Positions 54,868 to 64,000 are shown, counted from the first letter of the stretch. The stretch is DNA of 64,000 nt from Bacteroidaceae bacterium (GCA_024398615.1 JAKSIU010000010.1:1-64000), one strand, 5' to 3'. Notes: generated by a model not told the origin, from the letters alone. Numbers and translations: made by a program.

Positions 54868-56520
54868 ATGGTTCAGCTTTCCGAGAAGACACTGGGAGAT
54901 TACCTTGAGTATTGGGCCAAGGAGACTCCTGACAAGGAATACATTGTTTATTCAGACCGTGACCTCAGGTTCACATGGAGCCAGTTCAACAGCAGGGTTG
55001 ACGACATGGCGCGCGGTCTGGTTGCCATCGGCGTTACAAAAGGCACTCATGTCGGTCTCTGGGCCCAGAATGTGCCTGACTGGCTTACTTTCCTGTATGC
55101 CTGTGCCAAGATAGGCGCCGTGTGCATCACTGTAAATACAAATTACAAACAGGATGAACTGGAGTACCTGTGCAAGGATTCCGATATGCATACGCTCTGT
55201 CTCACTGACGGCACCTGGGAGAGCAATTATGTCGATATGGCATACACCATGCTTCCGGAACTGCGTCAGTGTGAGCGCGGTCATCTGGAGAGCAGTAATT
55301 TCCCCAAACTGAAGAATGTTGTCTATATCGGTCAGGAGAAGTATCGCGGCATGTACAATACTGCCGAAATCCTGCTTCTGGGCGAGAATACCGATGATGA
55401 GGAATTCCTGAGGCTGCGCAATTCGGTGACATGTCATGATGTTGTCAACATGCAGTATACATCGGGTACCACGGGATTCCCCAAGGGTGTCATGCTGACC
55501 CACTACGGCATTGCCAATGACGGTTTCCTGACAGGCGAGCACATGAAGTTCACGCAGGATGACAAGCTTTGCGTATGTGTCCCGCTGTTCCACTGTTTCG
55601 GTGTGGTACTTGCTACAATGAACTGTCTTACGCACGGCTGTACTGAGGTCGTGGTTGAGCGCTTTGACCCGCTGGTCACTCTGGCATCGGTCCACAAGGA
55701 AAGATGTACTGCCCTTTATGGAGTGCCCACCATGTTCATTGCCGAACTGAACCATCCCATGTTCGATATGTTCGATCTTTCATGCCTGAGAACCGGAATC
55801 ATGGCCGGCTCGCTCTGCCCGATAGAGCTGATGCGCAAGGTTGAGGACAAGATGCATCTGCGTGTCACAAGCGTATATGGCCTGACCGAATCGTCACCTG
55901 GAATGAGCCAGACCCGTATTGATGACCCTGATGAAGTCCGATACACTACAGTGGGACGTAATTACGAGTTTGTGGATGTCAAGGTCCTTGATCCCGAGAC
56001 GAACCTGGAGGTGCCGGCAGGAACACAGGGCGAGATGTGCTGCAAGGGTTTTAATGTAATGAAAGGTTACTACAAGAATCCTACGGCTACAGCCGAGGTG
56101 ATTGACGGGAACGGATATCTGCATTCCGGTGACTTGGGCGTCATGGATGAGAACGGCAATTACCGTATAACCGGGCGCATCAAGGATATGATAATCCGCG
56201 GTGGAGAGAACATCTATCCGCGTGAGATAGAGGAGTTCCTGTACCATCTCGAGGGCGTCCGTGACGTTCAGGTGGCCGGAGTCCCGTCAAAGAAATACGG
56301 TGAGGAAGTGGGCGCATTCATCATTCTTGAGGAAGGTGCCGGTCTGACTGTTGATGAGGTGCGTGACTACTGCCGTGGCAGGATTGCACGTTACAAGATT
56401 CCGAAGTACGTCTTCTTTGTAAAGGAATATCCACTTACCGGCAGCGGCAAGATACAGAAGTTCAAACTTCGCGAACTCAGCCTGAAACTATGTGAGGAAC
56501 AGGGAATAGAAGTAATCTGA
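54868..56520 (+). CDS. AMP-dependent acyl-CoA synthetase (first)
   Basis: A 550-residue ligase with the adenylation loop [18 protein letters not shown] (near 200), [22 protein letters not shown] and the catalytic Lys near the C-terminus in [12 protein letters not shown]. It resembles medium- or long-chain fatty acid ligases. It is coupled to a preceding and a following XRE-cupin regulator; the next gene starts 1 bp after its stop. Confidence 0.9.
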   Translation: MVQLSEKTLGDYLEYWAKETPDKEYIVYSDRDLRFTWSQFNSRVDDMARGLVAIGVTKGTHVGLWAQNVPDWLTFLYACAKIGAVCITVNTNYKQDELEYLCKDSDMHTLCLTDGTWESNYVDMAYTMLPELRQCERGHLESSNFPKLKNVVYIGQEKYRGMYNTAEILLLGENTDDEEFLRLRNSVTCHDVVNMQYTSGTTGFPKGVMLTHYGIANDGFLTGEHMKFTQDDKLCVCVPLFHCFGVVLATMNCLTHGCTEVVVERFDPLVTLASVHKERCTALYGVPTMFIAELNHPMFDMFDLSCLRTGIMAGSLCPIELMRKVEDKMHLRVTSVYGLTESSPGMSQTRIDDPDEVRYTTVGRNYEFVDVKVLDPETNLEVPAGTQGEMCCKGFNVMKGYYKNPTATAEVIDGNGYLHSGDLGVMDENGNYRITGRIKDMIIRGGENIYPREIEEFLYHLEGVRDVQVAGVPSKKYGEEVGAFIILEEGAGLTVDEVRDYCRGRIARYKIPKYVFFVKEYPLTGSGKIQKFKLRELSLKLCEEQGIEVI

Positions 56521-56521
56521 T

Positions 56522-57079
56522 ATGGAAATGAACGAACAGATAAAGCTGATGGCCATGCGTCTTCGCGGATTGCGTGAGGATGTTGACATGACCGTTGAAG
56601 AGGTGGCCGCAAAGTGCGGTATCACCCCTGAGGACCTGACACGTTACGAATCGGGAGAATCGGACATACCGATGAATTTCCTGTGCAATGCGGCATCCGT
56701 ACTTGGTGTCGAGCCGCTGGAACTTTTTGCAGGCGATGCTCCTACCATGACCAACTACTGGCTGGTCCGCAAGGGAAAGGGTCCTGTCATTGAAAGACAG
56801 AAGGCATACAAGTATCAGGCTTTGGCCATGGGATTCAAGCATGCCAAGGCATCACCGTTCATCGTTACGGTTGAACCTAAGATGGAGGAGGTCATGCATT
56901 TGAATTCTCATGAGGGACAGGAATTCAATCTGGTCCTGAAGGGAAAGCTCCTGCTCAGCATAGGTGGAAAGGAACTGATTCTGGAGCCTGGTGACAGCAT
57001 TTATTTTGATGCTACCCAACCGCATGGAATGAAAGCGCTTGACGGTGAACCCGCCAGATTCTTTGCAATAATAATCTGA
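56522..57079 (+). CDS. XRE-family regulator with cupin domain (second)
   Basis: A 185-residue paralogue-like protein of the same design: XRE domain (7-65, RGLREDVDMTVEEVAAKCGI) and cupin (110-185, NSHEGQEFNLVLKG and LEPGDSIYFDATQPHG). It lies between the two ligase genes, 1 bp after the first and 12 bp before the second, so the four genes form one operon. Confidence 0.9.
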   Translation: MEMNEQIKLMAMRLRGLREDVDMTVEEVAAKCGITPEDLTRYESGESDIPMNFLCNAASVLGVEPLELFAGDAPTMTNYWLVRKGKGPVIERQKAYKYQALAMGFKHAKASPFIVTVEPKMEEVMHLNSHEGQEFNLVLKGKLLLSIGGKELILEPGDSIYFDATQPHGMKALDGEPARFFAIII

Positions 57080-57091
57080 TGTGTACAGGCA

Positions 57092-58756
57092 ATGCTTGAA
57101 AAATTTCTGAAGAAGATAGAATTCGATTCTCTGGAGGATTTCCGGAAGAATTTTGAAATCATTGTCCCCGACAACTTCAATTTCGCATATGATGTGGTAG
57201 ATGCCTGGGCAAAGGAACAGCCGGACAAGCTGGCTCTTCTGTGGACAAATGACGAAGGGGCTGAGGAACGCTACTCGTTTGCCGACATCAAGCGCAAGTC
57301 AGACCAGGTGGCATCGTTCTACCAGTCACTCGGAATAGGCAAAGGGGACTGTGTGATGATGATGCTCAAGCGCAGGGCTGAATTCTGGTTCTCGATAATT
57401 GCATTGCACAAGCTTGGAGCTGTGGCGATTCCCGCAACCCATCTGCTTACGGCAAAGGATCTCATCTACAGGGCCAATTCGGCACAGATCAAGATGATAG
57501 TCTGCGCAAGTGAGCCGATAATGATCCAGCATGTCAACGAATGTCTCCATGATTCACCGTCAGTGAAATATCTGGTGGCAACCGGAAAGTACAGCGACGA
57601 ACGCTGGCTGAGCATGGATGAAGGTATGGAAAAGGCCGCACCTTTTGTACGTCCCGAGCATGTGAATGACAATCATGACATAATGCTGCTGTACTTTACA
57701 TCGGGTTCAAGCGGCAATCCCAAGATGGTGGCACACAATTTCCTTTATCCGTTGGGACATATCGTTACCGGCAAGTACTGGCATAATGTGCATGAGAACA
57801 GCCTGCATCTGACTGTTGCCGATACCGGTTGGGGAAAGGCCGTCTGGGGCAAGCTGTATGGACAGTGGATTTCTGGTGCTGCAGTTTTCGTGTATGACCA
57901 TGAGAAGTTCACTCCTGCAGATATTCTTTCAAAGATGGCCCAGTATCATGTCACATCGTTCTGTGCACCTCCTACGATCTACCGCTATCTGATACGTGAG
58001 GATCTGTCACAGTATGATCTGAGTGCGCTTGAATACTGCACTACTGCCGGTGAACCGCTCAATCCCAGTGTCTTTGATTTCTGGAAGCAGCATACGGGAC
58101 TTGAGATTCATGAAGGATTCGGTCAGACTGAAACCACAATGACAATCGGCACCTTCCCTTGGATGAAGTGCAAGCCCGGTTCGCTTGGCGTTCCGAATCC
58201 TGCATTTGACATGGACCTGCTCACGAATGACGGCCGTTCGGCCGAGGACGGTGAGAGCGGAGAGATTATCCTGCATACTGACCGTAAGGTTCCTCTGGGA
58301 CTGTTCGAGGAGTATTATCATAATCAGGAACTTACCAGGACCGTCCATTATGACGGAATTTACCATACGGGCGATGTTGCCTGGCGTGACTCTGACGGCT
58401 ATTACTGGTTCGTGGGCCGTACTGATGACGTAATCAAGAGCTCCGGTTACCGCATAGGACCGTTCGAGGTCGAGAGCGCGCTCATGACGCATCCGGCCGT
58501 TGTGGAATGCGCCGTTACAGGCGTTCCCGATGAGGTGCGCGGTCAGGTTGTCAAGGCAACCATCATACTTTCAAGGGAGTACAAGGATTATCCGGACAAG
58601 GATGCGCTGATCAAGGAGATTCAGAACCATGTCAAGAAGGTGTCGGCTCCTTACAAGTATCCGCGTGTGGTGGAGTTCGTTGACGAACTGCCCAAGACAA
58701 TCAGCGGCAAGATAAAGCGCGTTGAGATACGCAAGCGTGACGCTGGAAAGGACTGA
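57092..58756 (+). CDS. AMP-dependent acyl-CoA synthetase (second, MACS-like)
   Basis: A 554-residue ligase. The adenylation loop YFTSGSSGNPKMVAHN (near 203) and the segments EGFGQTETTMT, YHTGDVAWRDSDGYYWFVGR and LPKTISGKIKRVEIRKRD fit the acetyl/medium-chain acyl-CoA synthetase branch. The substrate may be a branched-chain or aryl acid, given the 2-oxoacid oxidoreductase nearby (inference). Last gene of the four-gene operon. Confidence 0.9.
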   Translation: MLEKFLKKIEFDSLEDFRKNFEIIVPDNFNFAYDVVDAWAKEQPDKLALLWTNDEGAEERYSFADIKRKSDQVASFYQSLGIGKGDCVMMMLKRRAEFWFSIIALHKLGAVAIPATHLLTAKDLIYRANSAQIKMIVCASEPIMIQHVNECLHDSPSVKYLVATGKYSDERWLSMDEGMEKAAPFVRPEHVNDNHDIMLLYFTSGSSGNPKMVAHNFLYPLGHIVTGKYWHNVHENSLHLTVADTGWGKAVWGKLYGQWISGAAVFVYDHEKFTPADILSKMAQYHVTSFCAPPTIYRYLIREDLSQYDLSALEYCTTAGEPLNPSVFDFWKQHTGLEIHEGFGQTETTMTIGTFPWMKCKPGSLGVPNPAFDMDLLTNDGRSAEDGESGEIILHTDRKVPLGLFEEYYHNQELTRTVHYDGIYHTGDVAWRDSDGYYWFVGRTDDVIKSSGYRIGPFEVESALMTHPAVVECAVTGVPDEVRGQVVKATIILSREYKDYPDKDALIKEIQNHVKKVSAPYKYPRVVEFVDELPKTISGKIKRVEIRKRDAGKD

Positions 58757-58811
58757 TTTTGTCTGGCAAAGTCAAGTTTGAGGAATCATGTCGCGGACCT
58801 TACCTGCGGAT

Positions 58812-58839
58812 ATCACATGTGATGTGAATATGTATTCAC
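58812..58839. terminator. Two adjacent palindromes, possible terminator
   Basis: ATCACATGTGAT (58812-58823), a perfect palindrome, is followed at once by GTGAAT-ATGT-ATTCAC (58824-58839). It marks the junction between the ligase operon and the AT-rich remnant. Confidence 0.35.
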
Positions 58840-58840
58840 T

Positions 58841-59965
58841 TTACATTTTCGCGTACAAATCGAGAATTTTTTCTCTTAGCAGAAATTCATACTCAGCCTG
58901 AGACTCTTTCGCCTTTGACTGATACAAATTGTTTATTGCGGTCTGATAATCATAGTAGGTAGCCGCTCCTAATGAGTATTTTCCTTCGACTATATCCAGG
59001 GCTTCTTCAAATTGACAGACATTGTCAGACATAAGTTTATGCTTTGAATACGCAGCTTGAGCAAGTAAAACGGCTTGTGTTATTTCTTTTGTCCACATGT
59101 TCCAGTTTTCCTCTTGTTCGTATTTTGCACGTGAATAACCAAGTTTTTTTTCTCTGACTGATCTGGAAGTTGAAACGTTACTCAAAATCGGTATGCTGAC
59201 TGTCATTGAAAGATATGAACTGACGTTGTCACGAAACTGTTCTCCAAATGAATAGTCCTCTCCGGTGAACTTGCTTCTGGCATTAGAAAATGTGGTGCCA
59301 AAGCCAGCATCTAACCTAATTGAAGGCCAATATGAAGCCGATGCAATTTTAATATCCGTCATTGCAATGTCACTCTTTACATGTGACTGCTTCACTGACG
59401 GCAATTTGGATACTATGACATCGAAGTTTTCAGATAGAATTAAGTCAGTAAATGTAGAATTATCAGCGTTCATTTCAATGGTCGTGACATCAAATGTTCT
59501 CCAATCATCTATTCCCAGAAGTGAACAAAGACTGACAATATCGGATTGCAATTTACCGGTAGCGTCGACCAATTCAACATTGGCATTAGTAATGTCGGCT
59601 TTAACATTCAACAAATCAGCGGGTACAGCTGCCTTGTATTCAACACGCTTTGAAATTTGCTCTTTCTGCTTGCAAAGCAAATTTATTTTATTTTCGCAAA
59701 TGGAAATAGTAGCTTTATCCAACAGAATCTGGAAGTATAGTGTCATGACGTCTATTCCCAGTTCCAGTTTTGTTTCTTCAAATGACAATTGCGAGGAAAC
59801 ATTATTTAAACGGGATTTTTTCAACATTATGATAACGCTCAAGTCCTGAAAAGTTGCAGGACCTACAATGGAGGCATTCATATCATATACCGTTCTATTT
59901 TCCACGAAATCATATGTTGTAGGATCAAGGACACGTCCTATAGAGATGTTATGCCATATCCCAAA
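58841..59965 (-). pseudogene. 5'-truncated TolC-type outer-membrane efflux gene
   Basis: The frame reads about 374 residues of a TolC-family protein (coiled-coil helices, two repeats), but the N-terminal signal peptide and first helices are missing. The stretch ISIGRVLDPTTYDF, typical for the start of the first strand, is in frame just before the apparent start, and a TAG at 59966-59968 closes the frame with no start codon. TolC proteins form the outer-membrane channel of type I export. With the ABC exporter fragment at 60577-61192 it points to a dead peptide- or bacteriocin-export locus. Confidence 0.75.
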
Positions 59966-60092
59966 CTATCAGTGTTATTAATGAACGAAAGGTTTTTGAT
60001 TATAACATATTAGTGGTGCCATTTAATAGATTGCAACAATATCATTGCAATGAAATTTGAAAGGGCCATAATATCAATTCAAAACCTCATCT

Positions 60093-60446
60093 TCACTTTA
60101 ACGGTTTAATGAATAAATATAAGACAATTAATCCTAGTGATATTGCAACACAATCATACAGGTCACAATCATTATATGGTATTCCCAAAAGCTCATATGC
60201 ATAACTCGCAATAGCAATACCCCAGAATACGGCAGTTTTATTGATATTGGCATTAAAATATTTATTTACAATGAAATCAAAAAAAGAATATTGAATAACA
60301 ACAGCAAAAAAACTGGGAAACGAATCTGCAACATGAAAATCGAAATAATCATTTGAATAAATCCAAGGACGATATAGAAGTCTTAACAATAAAAAAATTA
60401 TAAACAGACATAGGAATCTCCAAAATTTATTTCCTTCTATTTTCAT
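60093..60446 (-). CDS. Small membrane protein, possibly VanZ-like
   Basis: A 117-residue protein with three or four membrane helices. The last part (YELLGIPYNDCDLYDCVAISLG) has the D-xx-D-x-x-A-xx-LG layout of VanZ-like proteins. It is AT-rich, in the same direction as the GG-peptide-like fragment just upstream, and could be an immunity protein of the decayed locus (speculative). Unlike its neighbours its frame is intact. Confidence 0.55.
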   Translation of the reverse strand: MKIEGNKFWRFLCLFIIFLLLRLLYRPWIYSNDYFDFHVADSFPSFFAVVIQYSFFDFIVNKYFNANINKTAVFWGIAIASYAYELLGIPYNDCDLYDCVAISLGLIVLYLFIKPLK

Positions 60447-60520
60447 CGTTGCTTTATAGTGTATATTTTTTGTTTTTGCAAAAGATAAAAATCCAATTAT
60501 TGCTCAAAGATAATGCAAAT

Positions 60521-60556
60521 AAGAGAGTAGTTAAAATAATGTTTAGCTACCCTCTT
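60521..60556 (-). terminator. Terminator after the peptide-like fragment
   Basis: About 14 of 15 arm positions pair (AAGAGGGTAG on the minus strand with CTACTCTCTT), 20 bp past the TAA at 60577-60579. Confidence 0.6.
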
Positions 60557-60576
60557 ATGAACAGAAAAATTGTTGA

Positions 60577-61192
60577 TTATTTGAATGCTATAACATTTGC
60601 CACACCGCCTACGGCTTCTGCATCCATTAGTCCTTTCGCTTCTGAATAGAACATATAACTCAGCAACTCTATTATCTTCTTAGTAATTTCATACCCGCCA
60701 TTTACAGAAGACATTTCAACATCACTCAAAGCTCGGCAAATATTCAATACCTTATTAATATCGGGGCTGTAGTCGTCAAGAACTATGTTCTCCAGTATGG
60801 TTCCATTGAACAGATCAATCTTTTGAGGCACGACACAAACCAATGAACGTAAATCGGAGTTGTCAATGTGTCTAATCCACTCCACCTATTCTTATGTGTC
60901 CTTCTAAAAGGGGATACAGATTCTGCATGAGAGCTGCCAATGTGGTCTTACCAGAGCCGCTTTCACCAACTATAGCACTAACATTCCCTTTTTTGAACGT
61001 AGCGTTGAAATGTTCAAATACATTTGTTCGTGTACCATAACGGAAAGAAATGTTCTCAAATACTATATCTCCAATCTGCCCGGCAGAGAATCTAACCTTA
61101 TCAGTGATATCCTCAACTTCAAGGTCCATGATTTCGAATAGTCGTGAAGCCGCGATTTTTGCATCTTGATACACACGATTAATGCCAGATTT
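60577..61192 (-). pseudogene. Frameshifted ABC peptide exporter fragment fused to a GG-leader peptide tail
   Basis: Frame one (61192-60872) holds the end of the membrane domain and the start of an ABC ATPase: ISFRYGTRTNVFEHFN and Walker A GESGSGKTT, ending in a stop after HIRIGGVD. The next frame continues IRHIDNSDLRSLVCVVPQ, so a 2-nt loss (or 1-nt gain) near 60875 broke the gene. The family is the peptidase-containing (C39) bacteriocin exporters. At residues SDVEMSSVNGG the ABC similarity stops, and what follows looks like the double-glycine cleavage site of an exported peptide and its 39-residue mature part. The fragment is thus a chimera with the lost 5' and middle parts deleted. Confidence 0.65.
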
Positions 61193-61311
61193 TCAGCCGA
61201 GAAAGGCGAAAACAAATTCGCTAATATGTAGTGAATCCACTGGATTCAAAAGCAAATGTAATCAAGGGTAACTAATACATCTAAATTATTTGATAATGGT
61301 AGGGATTTAAA

Positions 61312-61510
61312 CCCGCGACATTTTTGCATGAGTGGTGAGGGGCGGTTTGGGCGTATCGTGGAATGGCCGCAAAGCGACCAGGTTTTTCAGGCGTGAAGAA
61401 ACGCGGCTGTTTGAGCGGCGAAGCCGCGAGTTCCGCGTTTCATCCTGAAAAACCGCAGGAGCAGGCCATGGAACGTTTAGCCCAAACCGCCCCTCACCAC
61501 TCATGCAAAA
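61312..61510. repeat. Large nested hairpin element, copy B
   Basis: Starts CCCGCGACATTTTTG as copy A does. Arms 61322-61352 and 61480-61510 are a perfect 31-bp stem. The core 61353-61479 is nearly identical to that of copy A (11665-11792), but the arms differ except for the ends TTTTG.ATG. In the inner 12-bp stem two C-G pairs of copy A are T-A here, so pairing is kept. The loop is GCGGC-GAA-GCCGC. Confidence 0.87.
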
Positions 61511-61514
61511 TACA

Positions 61515-61550
61515 ATGCAGCCCCTGCTCACAAAGGAACAGGGGCTGCAT
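61515..61550 (-). terminator. Terminator of the vor operon
   Basis: ATGCAGCCCCTG and CAGGGGCTGCAT form a perfect 12-bp stem 23 bp past the vorC stop. The following tract is only moderately T-rich. Confidence 0.7.
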
Positions 61551-61572
61551 TATGTCAGTCCTTGATGCGGAT

Positions 61573-62109
61573 TCAGTCAACCAGCTCCATGCCGCGGCGG
61601 ATGGCCTGCTCGTTTAGCGGCAGGTACTTCCAGTTACGTTCCGATACGGAGTGCTTGATGGCACGCATGACCCAGTTGATGTCCAGAATGGGACGGATTT
61701 TCATGAATGCTCCAAGCAGGAACATGTTGGCCACCTTCTGCGCATTCATTTTCTGTGCTTCGCCCATTGCATCGATGGGATAGATTGTGATGTCGGTGCG
61801 GGTAGGCTTGCGGGTAATGGTGCTGGGGGTGTATATGAGTACGCCTCCGGGTTTCAGATACTGCTCGAACTTGTCCATGGACTGCTGATTAAGGATGATG
61901 GCAGTGGTGAAGTTCTGCAGAATAGGTGAACTGATGGGCTTGTTACTCAGAATCACCATGACGTTTGCTGTACCTCCGCGTATTTCTGGTCCGTATGAAG
62001 GTATCCATGTTGTTTCCAGTCCCTGTACGAAACCGGAATAGGCAATGATTTTGCCCATTGAGAGGACTCCCTGTCCTCCAAATCCGGCAATCAGTATTTC
62101 TTCTGTCAT
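61573..62109 (-). CDS. vorC: 2-oxoacid:ferredoxin oxidoreductase, gamma subunit
   Basis: A 178-residue subunit with the family start ILIAGFGGQGVLSMGKIIAY and PSYGPEIRGGTANVMVILS, the CoA-domain motifs. It is the third subunit of a CoA-acylating complex that oxidises 2-oxoacids and reduces ferredoxin. It lies 13 bp after the beta subunit and before a hairpin terminator. The gene letter follows operon order and is not certain; a korC/porC name would fit as well. Confidence 0.88.
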   Translation of the reverse strand: MTEEILIAGFGGQGVLSMGKIIAYSGFVQGLETTWIPSYGPEIRGGTANVMVILSNKPISSPILQNFTTAIILNQQSMDKFEQYLKPGGVLIYTPSTITRKPTRTDITIYPIDAMGEAQKMNAQKVANMFLLGAFMKIRPILDINWVMRAIKHSVSERNWKYLPLNEQAIRRGMELVD

Positions 62110-62122
62110 GATTCTGCGTTTT

Positions 62123-62917
62123 TTATCTTGGGGCGTTCATGTCCATGACCAGCTTGCCATCGACCTTGATATCACCCAATGGATACTTTTTGAACATGTT
62201 CTCTACCATCCAGTCGTTGGCGGCCTTAGGAGTCATGCCCCAACCGGAGTTGCAGTTTGACACAACTTCGACTATTGAGGTGCCCTTCTTGTCACGCTGG
62301 TTTTCAAACGCCTGACGCAGAGCTTTCTTGAGCTTGCGAACATTGCCTGGGGTGTGGACGGAATGGCGGGTCACATAGCATACACCATCCAGCTGTGCGA
62401 GCAGTGGAGTGATGTTAAGTGGGTAGCCCATTGTCTTCACGTCACGTCCGCGCGGGCAGGTGGTGGTCTTCATGCCTTCCAGCGTGGTCGGGGCCATCTG
62501 GCCTCCGGTCATACCATAGATGCCGTTGTTGATGAAGACAATCACAATGTTCTCACCGCGGTTGCATGCGTGCATGGTTTCGCCGGTTCCTATGGCAGCA
62601 AGGTCTCCGTCACCCTGATATGTGAACACATATTTTGAAGGTTGCACTCTCTTGATGCCGGTAGCGACTGCACAGGCACGTCCGTGCGCTGCTTCAACTA
62701 CATCGAAATTGTAGAAGTCATAAAGGAATACCGAGCAGCCTACCGGTGAAATGCCGATGACATCGTGCTCTATTCCCATTTCCTCGATTACCTCGGCAAT
62801 GGTGCGGACAACAACACCGTGGCCGCAGCCGGGGCAGAAGTTGAATGTATTTTCACTCATGAGCCTGCTCTTCTTGTAGACCAGGTTCTCAGGCTTGATT
62901 ATATCTTTTGCATCCAT
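62123..62917 (-). CDS. vorA: 2-oxoacid:ferredoxin oxidoreductase, beta (TPP) subunit
   Basis: A 264-residue subunit binding thiamine diphosphate and, in the family, iron-sulfur clusters. It has CPGCGHGVVVRTIAEVI near the N-terminus and the TPP/Mg motif GDGDLAAIGTGE with NNGIYGMTGGQMAPTT (residues 95-145). With the alpha and gamma genes it forms one operon (gaps of 8 and 13 bp). The substrate (2-oxoisovalerate, 2-oxoglutarate or aryl pyruvate) is not decided by sequence alone. Confidence 0.9.
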   Translation of the reverse strand: MDAKDIIKPENLVYKKSRLMSENTFNFCPGCGHGVVVRTIAEVIEEMGIEHDVIGISPVGCSVFLYDFYNFDVVEAAHGRACAVATGIKRVQPSKYVFTYQGDGDLAAIGTGETMHACNRGENIVIVFINNGIYGMTGGQMAPTTLEGMKTTTCPRGRDVKTMGYPLNITPLLAQLDGVCYVTRHSVHTPGNVRKLKKALRQAFENQRDKKGTSIVEVVSNCNSGWGMTPKAANDWMVENMFKKYPLGDIKVDGKLVMDMNAPR

Positions 62918-62925
62918 TGTTCCGA

Positions 62926-64000
62926 TTATTTGATATTGAACTGTTTGTAGAGGGCTTCCTCAATGTCGCCGGGTTTGGGAACCATTCCTCCCTGACGGCC
63001 GAAGAATCCTACCGGCTTGCGTCCTTCAACGGCAAGGCGGATGTCTTCAATCATCTGTCCTGCGCTGAGCTCAACTGACAGGAATCCCTTGATGTTGCTG
63101 TTCTCGGCAAGCTGACGTATCTGTTCGGTCGGGAAAGGATACAGCGAGATGGGACGGAAAAGTCCAATCTTGTGACCCTTTTCGCGTGCCTCTTCAATTG
63201 CCCTCTGAGCAATGCGGGCTATGATACCGAATGCCACGATTATGTATTCTGCATCGTCACACATGAATTCCTGATAGCGTACTTCATTCTTCTCCATTTC
63301 GCGGTACTTGGCCTGCAGACGTATGTTCACCAGCTCGTGCTCGTTGGGAAGCAGATTCAGAGAGGTGATGAAACGGCGCTGCTTGCCGCGTGGTGTGCCG
63401 TTGGTGGCCCAATCAGGGTATTCTGCCAGACGTGGACGCTGGGGGGCGAGTGCCACCTTTTCCATCATCTGACCAAGTGCGCCATCGGCCAGAATCATTG
63501 TCGGGTTGCGGTATTTGAATGCGAGGTCGATTCCAAGCGGAATGAAGTCTGTCAGTTCCTGAACCGATGAGGGGGCCAGTGTGAGCAGTTTGTAGTCGCC
63601 GTGGCCGCCGCCCTTTACGGTCTGGAAGTAGTCTGCCTGGCTGGGCTGGATGGTTCCGAGTCCGGGACCGCCGCGTGACACGTTGATGAGCAGGCAAGGG
63701 AGTTCGGCACCTGCCAGATAGGAAATGCCCTCGGCCATCAGGCTGATGCCGGGACTTGATGATGATGTCATTACTCTATGGCCTGTACTGGCTCCGCCAT
63801 AGACCATGTTGATGGCCGATACTTCGCTCTCGGCCTGGAGAACTGCCATGCCGGTACGGGCTGTGGCATCGGTCTCCATAAGGTATTCCATTACCTCGGT
63901 CTGCGGGGTGATGGGGTATCCGTAAAAGGCATCGAATCCGGCGCGTATTGCTGCTTCGGCAATTGCGTCGTTGCCTTTCATCAGTCTCAATTCTCTTTCT
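62926..64000 (-). CDS. vorB: 2-oxoacid:ferredoxin oxidoreductase, alpha subunit (5' end beyond window)
   Basis: More than 355 residues: the pyruvate-ferredoxin-oxidoreductase-type alpha subunit, with YPITPQTEVMEYL, LQAESEVSAINMVYGGA, MTSSSSPGISLMAEG and RGGPGLGTIQPSQADYFQ, which fits VorB best. The first codons read ERELRLMKGND in an open frame to the window edge. Relatives carry a few residues before LxLMKGN, so the start is probably just outside; a TTG at 63990 or ATG at 63981 inside the window is less likely. A small ferredoxin subunit gene may lie upstream. Confidence 0.88.
   Translation of the reverse strand, partial: ERELRLMKGNDAIAEAAIRAGFDAFYGYPITPQTEVMEYLMETDATARTGMAVLQAESEVSAINMVYGGASTGHRVMTSSSSPGISLMAEGISYLAGAELPCLLINVSRGGPGLGTIQPSQADYFQTVKGGGHGDYKLLTLAPSSVQELTDFIPLGIDLAFKYRNPTMILADGALGQMMEKVALAPQRPRLAEYPDWATNGTPRGKQRRFITSLNLLPNEHELVNIRLQAKYREMEKNEVRYQEFMCDDAEYIIVAFGIIARIAQRAIEEAREKGHKIGLFRPISLYPFPTEQIRQLAENSNIKGFLSVELSAGQMIEDIRLAVEGRKPVGFFGRQGGMVPKPGDIEEALYKQFNIK

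Noticed and set aside
61307-61617. Open frames through hairpin copy B
   Set aside because: Same reason as for copy A; the 3' part runs into the vor terminator and the vorC gene.

Overview
The window is chromosomal DNA from a member of the order Bacteroidales, probably Bacteroidaceae or Prevotellaceae. The evidence is promoters of the Bacteroidetes type (TTTG, about 19 bp, TAnnTTTG), lack of strong Shine-Dalgarno sequences, and typical gene families: PadR/PspC module, DUF3109, XRE-cupin regulators beside acyl-CoA ligases, and a Vor-type oxidoreductase. It is mostly housekeeping DNA interrupted by three accessory zones.

Layout. 1-400: tRNA-Leu, with what looks like the edge of an integrated element running off the left end. 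533-4676: GDP-mannose synthesis, a SASA esterase, a small membrane protein and an S41 protease. 4827-11326: tRNA-Asn carrying a 6.4-kb integrative element bounded by 44-bp direct repeats. It has a tyrosine integrase with arm-type repeats at both ends, an AlpA/Xis-like protein, a stand-alone primase-like protein, a protein with an SSB-like acidic tail, 22-bp iterons and several unknown proteins. 11360-12395: a non-coding repeat zone with an IR-bounded element, a large nested hairpin and an 84-bp tandem hairpin array. 12396-35405: a LytTR regulator, an acyl-CoA ligase, rimP-nusA-infB-cvpA, sufBCDS, a PspC/PadR module, gpmI, nhaA, two tRNA-Val genes, a lipoprotein, a DUF3109 protein, an esterase and a SulP transporter. 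35431-50807: a complete division and cell-wall (dcw) cluster from mraZ to ftsZ, with MraZ-type operator repeats and a MurG-MurC fusion. 50809-54117: recO, tRNA-Glu, rpsT and gyrB. 54275-64000: two XRE-cupin regulators alternating with two acyl-CoA ligases, then a decayed AT-rich peptide-export remnant, a second copy of the large hairpin, and a three-subunit 2-oxoacid:ferredoxin oxidoreductase that runs off the right end.

How the parts work together. The dcw block makes lipid II and builds the divisome as one head-to-tail operon whose genes mostly overlap or abut. rimP-nusA-infB is the conserved ribosome/transcription/initiation operon, and sufBCDS assembles Fe-S clusters. The ligases and the oxidoreductase may together interconvert acyl-CoAs, 2-oxoacids and organic acids, with ferredoxin as electron carrier (inference).

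The two most unusual signals are these. First, a pair of 190-nt nested hairpins (11634-11823 and 61322-61510) has a nearly identical core, but the 31-bp outer arms differ in sequence and remain complementary. Second, the tRNA-Asn element looks like a minimal self-replicating satellite or integrative element with unknown cargo. All calls come from reading the sequence; no database search was run.
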